From assembly GCA_035275065.1 (NCBI GenBank), contig DATENM010000133.1:87324-151323 (forward strand): DNA of 64,000 nucleotides, written 5' to 3'. This DNA comes from Blastocatellia bacterium. GTDB lineage: Bacteria; Acidobacteriota; Blastocatellia; UBA7656. The position numbers and the translations under genes were made by a program. The notes under the pieces were generated by a model. The model made no database searches, was not told where the DNA came from, and saw nothing but the letters and a program-made list of their open reading frames with translations. This document shows positions 54,901 to 62,411 of this stretch, in pieces; position 1 is the stretch's first letter, and every line of letters starts with the position of its first letter.

Positions 54901-55053
54901 GGTCGCAAGCGAGATGCCGATGTCGGTGGTCAGCAGCATGCGTTCGGCGGGCAGCACACCGAGCCGCTTGGCCAGCACGTCGAGCGTCGCGGCGGTGATG
55001 CCTTTGAGGTGCTTTTTGAGCTTTCGCGTGATCTCTTTTTCTGTCGAATCCAT
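51970..55053 (-). CDS. NorD/CoxE-like VWA protein with long helical N-terminus
   Basis: About 1027 residues. The C-terminal third is a NorD-type von Willebrand A domain with a MIDAS motif DMSSS near residue 830, then IQGFTSEGRRNVKF and LSDGRPYDHDYGD. The N-terminal 400 residues are a run of helical repeats. A Lys-rich linker (KSEGKKKE-like) and an acidic Gln/Asp-rich spacer lie between. NorD proteins work with NorQ/MoxR AAA+ ATPases to insert metals or remodel enzymes; no such ATPase is here. I use ATG 55053; a TTG at 55059 is also in frame. Confidence 0.88.
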   Translation of the reverse strand: MDSTEKEITRKLKKHLKGITAATLDVLAKRLGVLPAERMLLTTDIGISLATLNLRAAVEMMKASPEVSRLIDASDMRIWGEIGKRLSATSAEAAATFFQSSAAVIDTIPEDLRSPVLRLVNKQAALSANTAMDSFRSAPQIIRAINEVEMAAQMLTISLELARHSVKHSHDLFVAAPQVLSQIKVSGDESLVRRALTLTASFAYRSGGTAAEFFADLPAVFSSAERQPVEKLFTITESYLDRSGGVALQYFKAASRVLTIAGIDSFERWTDLAKRVALQGNAASYHFMKQSPQIIAELGARARANRRAEVIAGVLQVVEEIADRNTAAAVECFKASPVALSAASLGQFREWARRGIERSTDNPRRVQAYYALESKASQEALFKIEGGLTLDAVSHTLRLYVEGLTGRVLTIASLSAIPDESRIGDGKTIYLPSVVAEFEEERENFRLFKVLAAHGAGQIEFQTYSIDAPDTLAAMAETQSAFAGRRPRDRKSEGKEKKGEGKKSKKSPGHPQSAPEVNFLTVLSEYPNAELALRLFTTIENGRIDFLLRQTYRGIRRDLDFVRQRLRERRPHIEDIPAHFVPFELLFQAAICGGATDAMRRAYPTVVRDIEAILGYYIFRTDATVADSLMATRQIYELFTEQPAQGDTQNDQPDDGGSGETQGESAVPDTGESSADQQQVEAREDPFSFWSSNQTQEVAPDSELLQHLSGGETVEQDLQKGDTAFYYDEWDRELGDYRSRWCRVIQRSGTRGGRSFVELVRSRYAGVISSIRYQFQLLRPENLRRIRGEVDGEDFDLQAVIDYALDKRSTGLIDDRLYTRKLRRERDVAVSFLLDMSSSTARTISRNPSYHYTQPGQRIIDIEKEGLVLMSEALEAVGDIYSIQGFTSEGRRNVKFYVVKDFSERYSADVEKRIGGITYQNNTRLGAAIRHAAARLSAQEARTKLLIVLSDGRPYDHDYGDSRYAREDTRIALRQARIDGVVPFCITIDRESEDQLRDMYGEVGYTIIDDVLSLPERLPGIYSRLTT

Positions 55054-55225
55054 ATCCAATAAAGATGATTAACCAGGAGTGCGCCCGCTGGCAAATGGGT
55101 GTGCGGGACGGGCAGGGCATTATCGCCAATTATGCTGGCGAGATCAGTATTCATGAAGATCGAGCGGCGAATCTGCCGCGCTATTGCCAGGGCAATCAGT
55201 TCTCGACATTCATAAAGACGAATTA

Positions 55226-55301
55226 AACACAGAGACACAGAGACAGGGAGGGAACACAGAGAAGACTCCGTGCCTCCGTGCCTCCGTGCCTCTGTGTTTT
55301 T
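55226..55301. repeat. Inverted octamer array (CACAGAGA / CTCCGTGC)
   Basis: The left arm has CACAGAGA tandem units; the right arm has three CTCCGTGC units then CTCTGTGT. The outer AAACACAGAG and CTCTGTGTTT (55226-55235 and 55291-55300) are perfect complements. It lies between the VWA gene start and the 3' end of the caspase-like gene. The rest of that gap (55054-55225) shows nothing recognisable. Confidence 0.8.
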
Positions 55302-55338
55302 CTTTCATCCCTGTTTCGCAGAACTGAATGGCCCTGCG

Positions 55339-57639
55339 CTATTGCTGATGGCTGCGAAGCTCGCGCGCCCGTTGATACTCACGGTCGGCTTCCGCCTGCA
55401 AGCCCTGGCTGTAGAGCGCGTGGCCGAGCTTGGTGTGGAGGTTGTCGTCGCCGGGCTTCACCGCGATGGCTTTGCGATAACTCTCGGCAGCGCGCGGCCA
55501 CTGTTGCCTGGCGAAGTATTCGTCTCCCAGCGCCATGTGCATGGCCGCGTTCTTGGCGTCGAGCGTCGCCGCTTGTTCCAGTTCGCCAAGCGCCGCCTCG
55601 TTCTGCTGACTGCGATAAAGCAAAGCCAGGTTGTAGTGGGGCGCTGCCCAGTTCGGGTCTATTTCGACGGCCCGCTTAAAGGCGCGTTCGGCGCGGAAGT
55701 TGTCCAACTTCCCTTGATACACCAGGCCCAGCGCGTTCTCGACGGCGGCCAGCTTGACGGCCTGCAACTGAGCGAGCGCCCGCTCGGCTTCGTCATAAAA
55801 CTGCAAAGCGATGAGCGCTTCGGTGGCGCTCAATTTTTCAAGCGTGCTGATTTCGGGATTCCCCCCATTGAGCGACCGGGCGCGCGCCAGCATCTGGCCG
55901 GCGCGGCGAAAGTCGTCAACGCGGTCGGCGATGCTGTCCGCGTAAACATGGCCTGTAACCATCTCACGGCCCGCGGCGACCAGCGCGTCGGCGAGCGCGG
56001 GCCGCAGTCGCGCCGCGTCTGAAGCGGTCGCCGGATCGGCGGCGAGCCGCTGATAGATGTCCCAGGCGCTTGCCTGCTTCGGCTCCAGCAGGTTCTTCGA
56101 GGCGATGGCGGCCTGGAGCTGTAGGGTTAGAGGCGAAGGCGCTGCCTCAATCGTTGACGTGAGCACGGGCGAAGACGGCGCCGCCGTTTCAACTCGACGT
56201 GCGGGCTCGGCAGCAACCTCGCCAACTCTAGGCAAGGCAGCCATCGGGCGCGGCGCCGGCGGGAGGTTCACGGCGGTCATAGCGGTTGTCGCCGCGCCCC
56301 CCGAAGGGATGCTTACCGTTTCGCCAGTCGCAATTTCGACAGTCGGCGGCGGCGCGGCCGCCGGCTTTCGTGCAGGCGTCACCGCTGTCGGCGCGGGCCT
56401 GGTCGCCGCAGGCGTTGGACTAGTTGCAGCAGGTGTTGGATTCGTTGTCGCGGGAACGGCAGCCGGTTCGGCTCGTGCGAGGCTTTTCTCCGCGGGCGGT
56501 GTGCCAGTTCCGGCCGCAGGCGAATCGGGCCTTGTCGGCGGTGTAGCGGGCGCTGTCGCCTTACTGGACGCGGGCTGGACCGCGGCGGCGTCAGGGCGCG
56601 CGTCGGTGACTTCAGGCGCTCTCAACACGGCGGGTGCCGGCCTGCCAGCGGCTGGCGGTTTATTGACGACAGGCGGCGGGTTCTTCATCTCTGCTGCCAA
56701 AGCCGGCGATGCGGTGGCGATTGGCGGCGCTTCTGGTTTTGTGGTTTGTACCTCTTTTGCGGTGACAACGGGAGTGCCGGCGCTGCGCGGCAGGCTGACG
56801 AGCGCGAATTGATTTAATGAGGTGTTGCTATGCCAGACGTGTTGCTTGTTGGCCGTGTCTTCGGCGACCAGCGGCGCAAGGACGCCGAGCAACTCGTCCG
56901 CCGTCAACCAGCCATCATTGTTTCGGTCGCTGGTTTGACCTGTCGCCATAGCAGCGGCGAGGTGCCTGGCGAAAACCCCTTGCCCATTCCACCGTTGACC
57001 CTCACGCGAATATTCATTCGGGCCGCTCGCCGCAATGACCGAAAGGCCAGGCCGCTCGGTCGCCAACTGGTCGAGCGCCTTCAGAAACCCTGTGGTCGCG
57101 GCGCCGTTGGCTTCCGGGTCAAAGAAATCGCGCCGCATCGCGTCGGCGATCAGCAACACGCGGCGAGCGTGGACTCGCACAGCCAGCGCCTGCTTGATTT
57201 CCGTGAGCGAGATTCCCGTCGCAAATGGCTCTTTGGCGTCAGAGTCAGCTCCGAGCAGATAGGCTTCGCCGTATTCCTGCTCGAAAAAACCATGCCCTGA
57301 AAAGAAAATGACCGCCGTGTCGTCTGCGCCCGCCGTGCGGGCTAACCAATTACCGATAGCTGATTTGATGGCCGCGACCGTCGCTTCCTGCGCGACCAAT
57401 ACTTTCAGGTTATCCGGAGCGACACCGGCCTTCTTCAAGGTTTCGGCGATGAGCATGGCGTCGCGGTCAGCGAATTGAAGCTGCTGGCCGCCGCCGAGCT
57501 TCGCATATTTTGAAACGCCGACGACGACGGCGACGAGCTTTCCCTGCGGGCGCTGTGGGTCGGGAGTCTGCGCTGCGGCGAGCGGCACCAGGGCGGCGAG
57601 CAGCGTGGTAATGGCGAGCAGAATAGGTTTCGTAGTCAT
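55339..57639 (-). CDS. Exported caspase-fold (C14) pseudoenzyme with EF-hand-like loop and TPR domain
   Basis: A 766-residue protein. A signal peptide (to about 24) precedes a peptidase C14 p20-like domain with the catalytic His H116 in FFSGHGF. The position that normally holds the catalytic Cys (DAC motif) reads IADAM, so residue 168 is Met and protease activity is unlikely. A calcium-binding-loop pattern DRNNDGWLTADE lies near residue 240. A Pro/Ala/Thr-rich spacer follows to about 520, then TPR repeats (560-760). It probably works as an extracytoplasmic binding or scaffold protein. The antisense check of the DNA confirms the Met codon. Confidence 0.88.
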   Translation of the reverse strand: MTTKPILLAITTLLAALVPLAAAQTPDPQRPQGKLVAVVVGVSKYAKLGGGQQLQFADRDAMLIAETLKKAGVAPDNLKVLVAQEATVAAIKSAIGNWLARTAGADDTAVIFFSGHGFFEQEYGEAYLLGADSDAKEPFATGISLTEIKQALAVRVHARRVLLIADAMRRDFFDPEANGAATTGFLKALDQLATERPGLSVIAASGPNEYSREGQRWNGQGVFARHLAAAMATGQTSDRNNDGWLTADELLGVLAPLVAEDTANKQHVWHSNTSLNQFALVSLPRSAGTPVVTAKEVQTTKPEAPPIATASPALAAEMKNPPPVVNKPPAAGRPAPAVLRAPEVTDARPDAAAVQPASSKATAPATPPTRPDSPAAGTGTPPAEKSLARAEPAAVPATTNPTPAATSPTPAATRPAPTAVTPARKPAAAPPPTVEIATGETVSIPSGGAATTAMTAVNLPPAPRPMAALPRVGEVAAEPARRVETAAPSSPVLTSTIEAAPSPLTLQLQAAIASKNLLEPKQASAWDIYQRLAADPATASDAARLRPALADALVAAGREMVTGHVYADSIADRVDDFRRAGQMLARARSLNGGNPEISTLEKLSATEALIALQFYDEAERALAQLQAVKLAAVENALGLVYQGKLDNFRAERAFKRAVEIDPNWAAPHYNLALLYRSQQNEAALGELEQAATLDAKNAAMHMALGDEYFARQQWPRAAESYRKAIAVKPGDDNLHTKLGHALYSQGLQAEADREYQRARELRSHQQ

Positions 57640-57757
57640 GCAGCTTTCCGTATGAGCGAAAGGGCGCAGGCTCCTACGTCGCGTAGAGGCATGCGCCCTG
57701 AAACAACAATTGATTCTCGCCCTGGCGGAAGCGAGTCATTCGGTTGAGCCATCCGGC

Positions 57758-58102
57758 TTAGAAGCTGGCGATGGCTTCCTGTTCGTCATCGTAGGTCTGA
57801 AAGACCGTCAACAGCTTGGTGATCATAAGCAGGTCTTTAATTTTCTTGCCCAGGCTCAAGAGTTTCAATTGACCGCCCTGATTCGAGGTCGTTGTATAAG
57901 AGCTGACCAGTTCGCCGATGCCGGAACTGTCAACATAGGACACGTCGCCAAGGTTAAGCAGGATCTTCTTCTTGCCATTGGTGAGCAGATCCTTCACCGC
58001 CTCGCGCAACTGGACACTGCCTTCGCCGATGGTGATCTTGCCGGAAAGGTCGAGGATCGTCACGTCGCCCGCCTGGCGCTGGTTAATCGTCAACTGAGCC
58101 AT
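57758..58102 (-). CDS. STAS-domain anti-sigma factor antagonist (RsbV/SpoIIAA-like)
   Basis: A 114-residue STAS protein; the phospho-acceptor Ser lies in YVDSSGIGEL at about residue 59. When dephosphorylated such a protein binds the kinase/anti-sigma factor and frees the sigma factor. AAGGAGA precedes the ATG. It is 33 bases downstream of the RsbW-like gene, giving the classic partner-switch pair. No RsbU/SpoIIE phosphatase or sigma factor is nearby. Confidence 0.95.
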   Translation of the reverse strand: MAQLTINQRQAGDVTILDLSGKITIGEGSVQLREAVKDLLTNGKKKILLNLGDVSYVDSSGIGELVSSYTTTSNQGGQLKLLSLGKKIKDLLMITKLLTVFQTYDDEQEAIASF

Positions 58103-58135
58103 CGCTTGTCTCCTTTTTCGTCCTGAGAATTATTA

Positions 58136-58552
58136 CTAATTCGGTTTGTGCTTTTTCATGCGGACGACGCTGCCGCCTTCGGGGTGGACGGAATATTCGA
58201 CTTCGTCCATAAAGGTGCGCATATAAAATATGCCGCGTCCGCTCGGATTGAGCAGGTTATCGGCGCTCGTCGGATCGGGCAGCTTTGCCGGGTCGAAGCC
58301 CGCGCCATAATCGCGGACGACGACGACCAGGGCATCCTGCTCGGTTTCAAACCGGACATCAACTTTCTTGTCTTCGGCGCTCCGATTGCCGTGCGTAATC
58401 GCGTTGATGACGGCTTCGTGGACGGCCAGCTCGATCCAGCTCGCATCGTCTTCATTAAAGCCCATCTTCGCCGTAACATTCTTGGTGACCGAAGCAACCA
58501 GATCAACGAATTCGAGGTTGCTGTCTATTGAAAGCTCAATGGTCTCGGTCAT
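58136..58552 (-). CDS. Anti-sigma factor serine kinase (RsbW/SpoIIAB-like)
   Basis: A 138-residue GHKL ATPase. The N box ELAVHEAVINAITHGN, G1 box DYGAGFDP and G2 region GRGIFYM identify the RsbW/SpoIIAB fold. It phosphorylates the STAS protein encoded next to it and would hold an unidentified partner (sigma factor or other) when the antagonist is phosphorylated. Divergent from aroA. Confidence 0.94.
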   Translation of the reverse strand: MTETIELSIDSNLEFVDLVASVTKNVTAKMGFNEDDASWIELAVHEAVINAITHGNRSAEDKKVDVRFETEQDALVVVVRDYGAGFDPAKLPDPTSADNLLNPSGRGIFYMRTFMDEVEYSVHPEGGSVVRMKKHKPN

Positions 58553-58650
58553 CGGCTAGCGGGTTGCCTTTCTTTCCAAACCTAGTTACCGCAAACTTGT
58601 CACGCATGAACTAACGCGAAGGGTAGTCACAAGGCGCGTCATTGTGTAAC

Positions 58651-59988
58651 ATGGCGGAACTTACCATGTCAAGATCAATGGGAATCAACGGCAGAGGCGC
58701 AATCCGCGGCGAGGTCACACTGCCGGGCGATAAATCGATTTCGCACCGCATCGCCATGCTCGCGGGCATCGCCCAGGGCAGCTCACGAATCCGCAACTTT
58801 GCGTCGAGCGCCGATTGTCACGCGACCCTCGATTGCGTGCGGCGGCTCGGCATCGAAGTGGATGTGAATGGCCGTGAAGTCGTCATTCATGGTCAAGGGC
58901 TGCACGGCCTGGCGCCCGCCGAGACGCCAGCGACACTCGACGCGCAGAACTCCGGCTCGACCATCCGCATGATCAGCGGCATCCTCGCCGGTCAGCGATT
59001 CTCCACGGTGATTGATGGCGATTCGAGTCTGCGCCGCCGCCCGATGCGCCGCATCATCGAGCCGCTCACCTTGATGGGCGCACGCATCACGGCGCGTGAC
59101 GAGAACTACGCGCCGCTAAGAATCATTGGCGGCGGCTTGCGGGCGATTGATTTCACGAGCGGCGTCGCCAGCGCCCAGGTCAAAACATGCGTATTGTTTG
59201 CGGGGCTCTATGCTGATGGCCGCACGACATTCCGCGAGCCCTCCATGTCGCGCAATCATACCGAGCTGATGCTCAAAGAATTCGGCGCGCGCCTGGACCA
59301 GGATGATGGCAGCTTGAGCGTCGAAGGGGGCAACGAGCTGCAAGCGGTAGAGTACCGCGTTCCTGGCGATCTATCCTCAGCAGCCTTCTTCCTTGCAGGG
59401 GCGAGCGCGCTTGCCGGATCAGAGGTGACGGTCAGCAATGTAAGTTTGAATTCAACGCGCACAGGATTTCTCGCCGTGCTGAAATATCTCGGCGCGGACG
59501 TTGAGCTAAGCAACGTGCGCAGCGAGCATGGCGAGCACATCGGTGATCTTCGCCTGACAGGCGGGCAGCTTAAGACGGAGCCCGCGGGCACGGTACTTGA
59601 CGGCGAGATCATCCCTCACATCATTGACGAGATACCGATTCTTGCCGTGCTCGCCACACAGGTCGAAGGTCGCATTGAGGTGCGCGACGCGCGCGAGCTG
59701 CGCGTCAAAGAGAGCGACCGCATCCAGACGGTCGTCGCCGGCATACGGGCGATGGGCGGCGTCATTGACGAGTTCGAAGACGGCTTCGCCGTCAGTGGCC
59801 CGCAACGCCTGAGCGGCGCGCGAATCGAAACGGATGGCGATCACCGTATTGCCATGGCTTTTGCGATAGCCGGACTCATGGCCGAAGGCAAAACCGAAAT
59901 CAGCGATGCGGACTGCGCTGCGGTTTCTTTCCCTGAGTTTTATGACATCCTCGAATCGCTCGCTGGCGAAGGGCGCGTTTCTCGGTAG
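58651..59988 (+). CDS. aroA: 3-phosphoshikimate 1-carboxyvinyltransferase (EPSP synthase)
   Basis: A 445-residue enzyme joining shikimate 3-phosphate and phosphoenolpyruvate. LPGDKSISHRIAM holds the substrate-binding Lys and Ser/Arg, NSGSTIRM the Asn-Ser-Gly loop, and RVKESDRI and DHRIAMAFAI the C-terminal site. The start is uncertain among ATG 58651, ATG 58666 and a TTG at 58642. Its TAG stop (59986-59988) lies inside the left arm of a hairpin repeat. It is followed by aroK. Confidence 0.95.
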   Translation: MAELTMSRSMGINGRGAIRGEVTLPGDKSISHRIAMLAGIAQGSSRIRNFASSADCHATLDCVRRLGIEVDVNGREVVIHGQGLHGLAPAETPATLDAQNSGSTIRMISGILAGQRFSTVIDGDSSLRRRPMRRIIEPLTLMGARITARDENYAPLRIIGGGLRAIDFTSGVASAQVKTCVLFAGLYADGRTTFREPSMSRNHTELMLKEFGARLDQDDGSLSVEGGNELQAVEYRVPGDLSSAAFFLAGASALAGSEVTVSNVSLNSTRTGFLAVLKYLGADVELSNVRSEHGEHIGDLRLTGGQLKTEPAGTVLDGEIIPHIIDEIPILAVLATQVEGRIEVRDARELRVKESDRIQTVVAGIRAMGGVIDEFEDGFAVSGPQRLSGARIETDGDHRIAMAFAIAGLMAEGKTEISDADCAAVSFPEFYDILESLAGEGRVSR

Positions 59989-60039
59989 CGCAAGCTTTAG
60001 CTTGCGCCGAGCCAATGCGCAAGCTAAAGCTTGCAGTAC
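59985..60039. repeat. Hairpin repeat, GTAGCGCAA family, copy 3, at the aroA-aroK junction
   Basis: Arms 59985-60007 and 60017-60039 are reverse complements with two mismatches near the outer end. Family resemblance to 1007 and 26683 is clear. The left arm provides the aroA stop codon and the right arm contains the first ATG of the aroK open frame. Confidence 0.85.
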
Positions 60040-60557
60040 ATGGGAACACGGATTTGCGATCATCCTTGATTTTTCTCGTCGGCTTCATGGGCGCAGGCAA
60101 GACGACCGTCGGGCAGGTCCTGGCCGAAGCACTCGGATGGCGCTTTGCCGATCTTGATAAGGCGATTGAGCGCCGCGAAGGTCAGATGATTCGCGAAATC
60201 TTTGAAGCGCGTGGCGAGGCAATGTTCCGGCAACTTGAGCGCGAAGCCATCGCCGCGTGTCGCGGGACGAGCGAAGCGGTGATCGCGCTCGGCGGCGGCG
60301 CTTATGTAGACGAAGCGAATCGGGCGCTGCTGCGTGAGATGGGTGTCACCGTCTGGCTCGATTGCCCGCTGGAAATTTGCTTGAGTCGAATCAGCGGCGA
60401 TGCCGCCCGTCCGCTGCTGCGCAGCCGCGAAGAGATGGCCGAGCTGTTTGCCGAAAGGCGACAGGCGTATGCGCTGGCTGATTGGATTGTCGAAACCGGC
60501 GACCGTTCGCCCGCTGAGCTGGTTGCCGAAATCATCGCATTGCTCAGTTTGGGATGA
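60015..60557 (+). CDS. aroK: Shikimate kinase
   Basis: About 170-180 residues. The P-loop is GFMGAGKTTVG, then DLDKAIERREG with the substrate-binding Asp, and ALGGGAYV for shikimate binding. It phosphorylates shikimate, the step before AroA. The first ATG (60015) lies inside the REP-like hairpin and encodes an odd leader of about 13 residues; TTG 60054, just before LRSSLIFLVGF, is an equally good start and gives the usual length. Confidence 0.9.
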   Translation: MRKLKLAVHGNTDLRSSLIFLVGFMGAGKTTVGQVLAEALGWRFADLDKAIERREGQMIREIFEARGEAMFRQLEREAIAACRGTSEAVIALGGGAYVDEANRALLREMGVTVWLDCPLEICLSRISGDAARPLLRSREEMAELFAERRQAYALADWIVETGDRSPAELVAEIIALLSLG

Positions 60558-60600
60558 TGCCTTACGGGCGAGATTTCGATAAACGGATTCCGGCTCCCGC

Positions 60601-62316
60601 CTATTCAACCTTTTCCAAAACACAGCGCGGCTCAACCAGGATCGTTTTGAAGGACGATAGGCGCACCAGTCCGGGCTTGGCGCGCGGCGGCTTGGTGACG
60701 AACTTGCGCTGGGTGTAATGGACAGCCGCTTTGGCTTCGCGTTTGGCCTGCGAATAGAAGGCGGCGACCTCGGCGGCTTCACTGATGCTGCGCTGCGGCA
60801 CCTCGCCACGCGAAGGGTTGCGAATGACGACATGCGAGCCGGGATAGTCGGCAGCGTGCATCCAGATGTCTGTTGGACGGGCGACCCGAAAAGTCAGCTC
60901 GTCGTTTTCACGGTCGCTCTTGCCGACCAGAACTTCAAAGCCATCGGTTGTGCGGAACCGTCGGCCCGTTGCTCCGCCTTTCTTCTTCGCCTTCCTTTCA
61001 ACCTCAGGCTTGGTTTTGCGCTTGATGCCAAGCGCGCGCTCTGCCGCGGCGCGAGTCTGACCAGTCTGCTCGGCGCTCGCGGCGGGCTCAAGCGATGCGA
61101 GCAGTTGTTTCAAGGGCGCGAGCCGCGCCGCGAGTTGCTGCTCGCGTTCATTGATCGCCGTCAGTGCCCGCTGCGCTTTTTGGTAGCGCGCGAAGTAACT
61201 GGCCGCCGTCTGTTGCAATGGCTTATTCTCGGCGACTTCGATTTCAATCTCCGGCTGGTCGGGATCATAGAAATCAATGACGCGCGCGATTGATCCGCTG
61301 ACGCGCGCGGTCGCCAGGTTCGCCAATAACAGATCACCGAATCGCTTCATGCGCTCAGGCGCTTCATAGCGGGCGCGGTCGCCGCGGATGGCGGCAAGCG
61401 TCGTCTCCTGTCGCTTGATGGCTTGCGTCAGCATCTGTCGCGTCTGGTTATATTCATTGCGCAGCTCGGCCTGCCGCTCGCGCAGGACCGCGAATGCTTC
61501 AGCGGCCTCTGACAGGGTTGGGAATTCTTGGCGTGCGAATCCTTCGGCCTGAGCCAAAGGGATATGCGACAGCAACAGATCGGTCTTGAGGTTGATCAAG
61601 CGACCTTCGGATTCGGCAAGCGACAGGCGCGAATAGACGAGTGGCTGTGGCGGGCGTTTGAAAAGGTCATCCAGCAGCGAGCGCATCGCCGTGGCGGGCG
61701 TTGCGCTGCGGCAGCGAGCCGCGAATTCTCTCTTCAGTTGTGGCCCAAAGAGCGCCGCATTCGCAAAAAACTTTTCTTCAATCTCGGCCTGTGCCATCGC
61801 TTCATGCAGATCACCGACAAGCGTCGCCGGATCGAAATCACCAGAATTTTTGCCTGGCCTTTCATCGCCCGGTAATTCGCCGCGCTCATCCATCAAGGCC
61901 ACGAGTCGGCCCTGAGAATCGAACAGGTAAGCATTCGCCGAGCGGCCCGTCAGTGCCAGTACCAGTCGCACACGCCCGCGGTCTCCGCTCAGATCAAATT
62001 TTTCAAGCTCAAGGTCAACGACGCGATCCAGGGGCGGCTTGCGGATGGAAACGATTTGCGCGCCCGCGACTTGCTTCCTTAGATGCGCAGCAAATGGGGA
62101 TGAGCTATTGGAATCGCCGGCAGGTTGTTTGGGTGGGCGGCCTGAGAGAAATAGCGCCGGATCAGTGCGGTCGAGAGAAACGAAAAGCGCCCTCTCTTCT
62201 GAAGGGCGCAACTCGAATCGCAGCTTTGTTCCCGCCGCCCAGACTCTGCCGAGGCTCCGTCCGCTTAACTGCTGACGTAGCTCGTTGACCAGCGCCGAGA
62301 GAAAGAAATTCTCCAT
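60601..62316 (-). CDS. rqcH: NFACT-family ribosome quality-control protein
   Basis: A 571-residue NFACT protein (bacterial homologue of Rqc2/NEMF). It has an NFACT-N domain with the conserved Asp-Arg in PLDRVVDLEL, a long helical middle, and a C-terminal NFACT-R/DUF814 domain (ARPTDIWMHAADYPGSHVVI). Such proteins bind the 50S subunit after ribosome splitting and recruit tRNA-Ala to tag the stalled chain. The fibronectin-binding label on some homologues is secondary. It is convergent with aroK. Neighbouring genes give no further clue. Confidence 0.93.
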   Translation of the reverse strand: MENFFLSALVNELRQQLSGRSLGRVWAAGTKLRFELRPSEERALFVSLDRTDPALFLSGRPPKQPAGDSNSSSPFAAHLRKQVAGAQIVSIRKPPLDRVVDLELEKFDLSGDRGRVRLVLALTGRSANAYLFDSQGRLVALMDERGELPGDERPGKNSGDFDPATLVGDLHEAMAQAEIEEKFFANAALFGPQLKREFAARCRSATPATAMRSLLDDLFKRPPQPLVYSRLSLAESEGRLINLKTDLLLSHIPLAQAEGFARQEFPTLSEAAEAFAVLRERQAELRNEYNQTRQMLTQAIKRQETTLAAIRGDRARYEAPERMKRFGDLLLANLATARVSGSIARVIDFYDPDQPEIEIEVAENKPLQQTAASYFARYQKAQRALTAINEREQQLAARLAPLKQLLASLEPAASAEQTGQTRAAAERALGIKRKTKPEVERKAKKKGGATGRRFRTTDGFEVLVGKSDRENDELTFRVARPTDIWMHAADYPGSHVVIRNPSRGEVPQRSISEAAEVAAFYSQAKREAKAAVHYTQRKFVTKPPRAKPGLVRLSSFKTILVEPRCVLEKVE

Positions 62317-62411
62317 AGCGCCATCATACTTGATTGGTTGTCTGCGCGGAATGATACCCGCGGCGCCAGCGCTGAGCCCGCGCTACAGGGCGTTGATGAC
62401 CTGGAAAGAAT

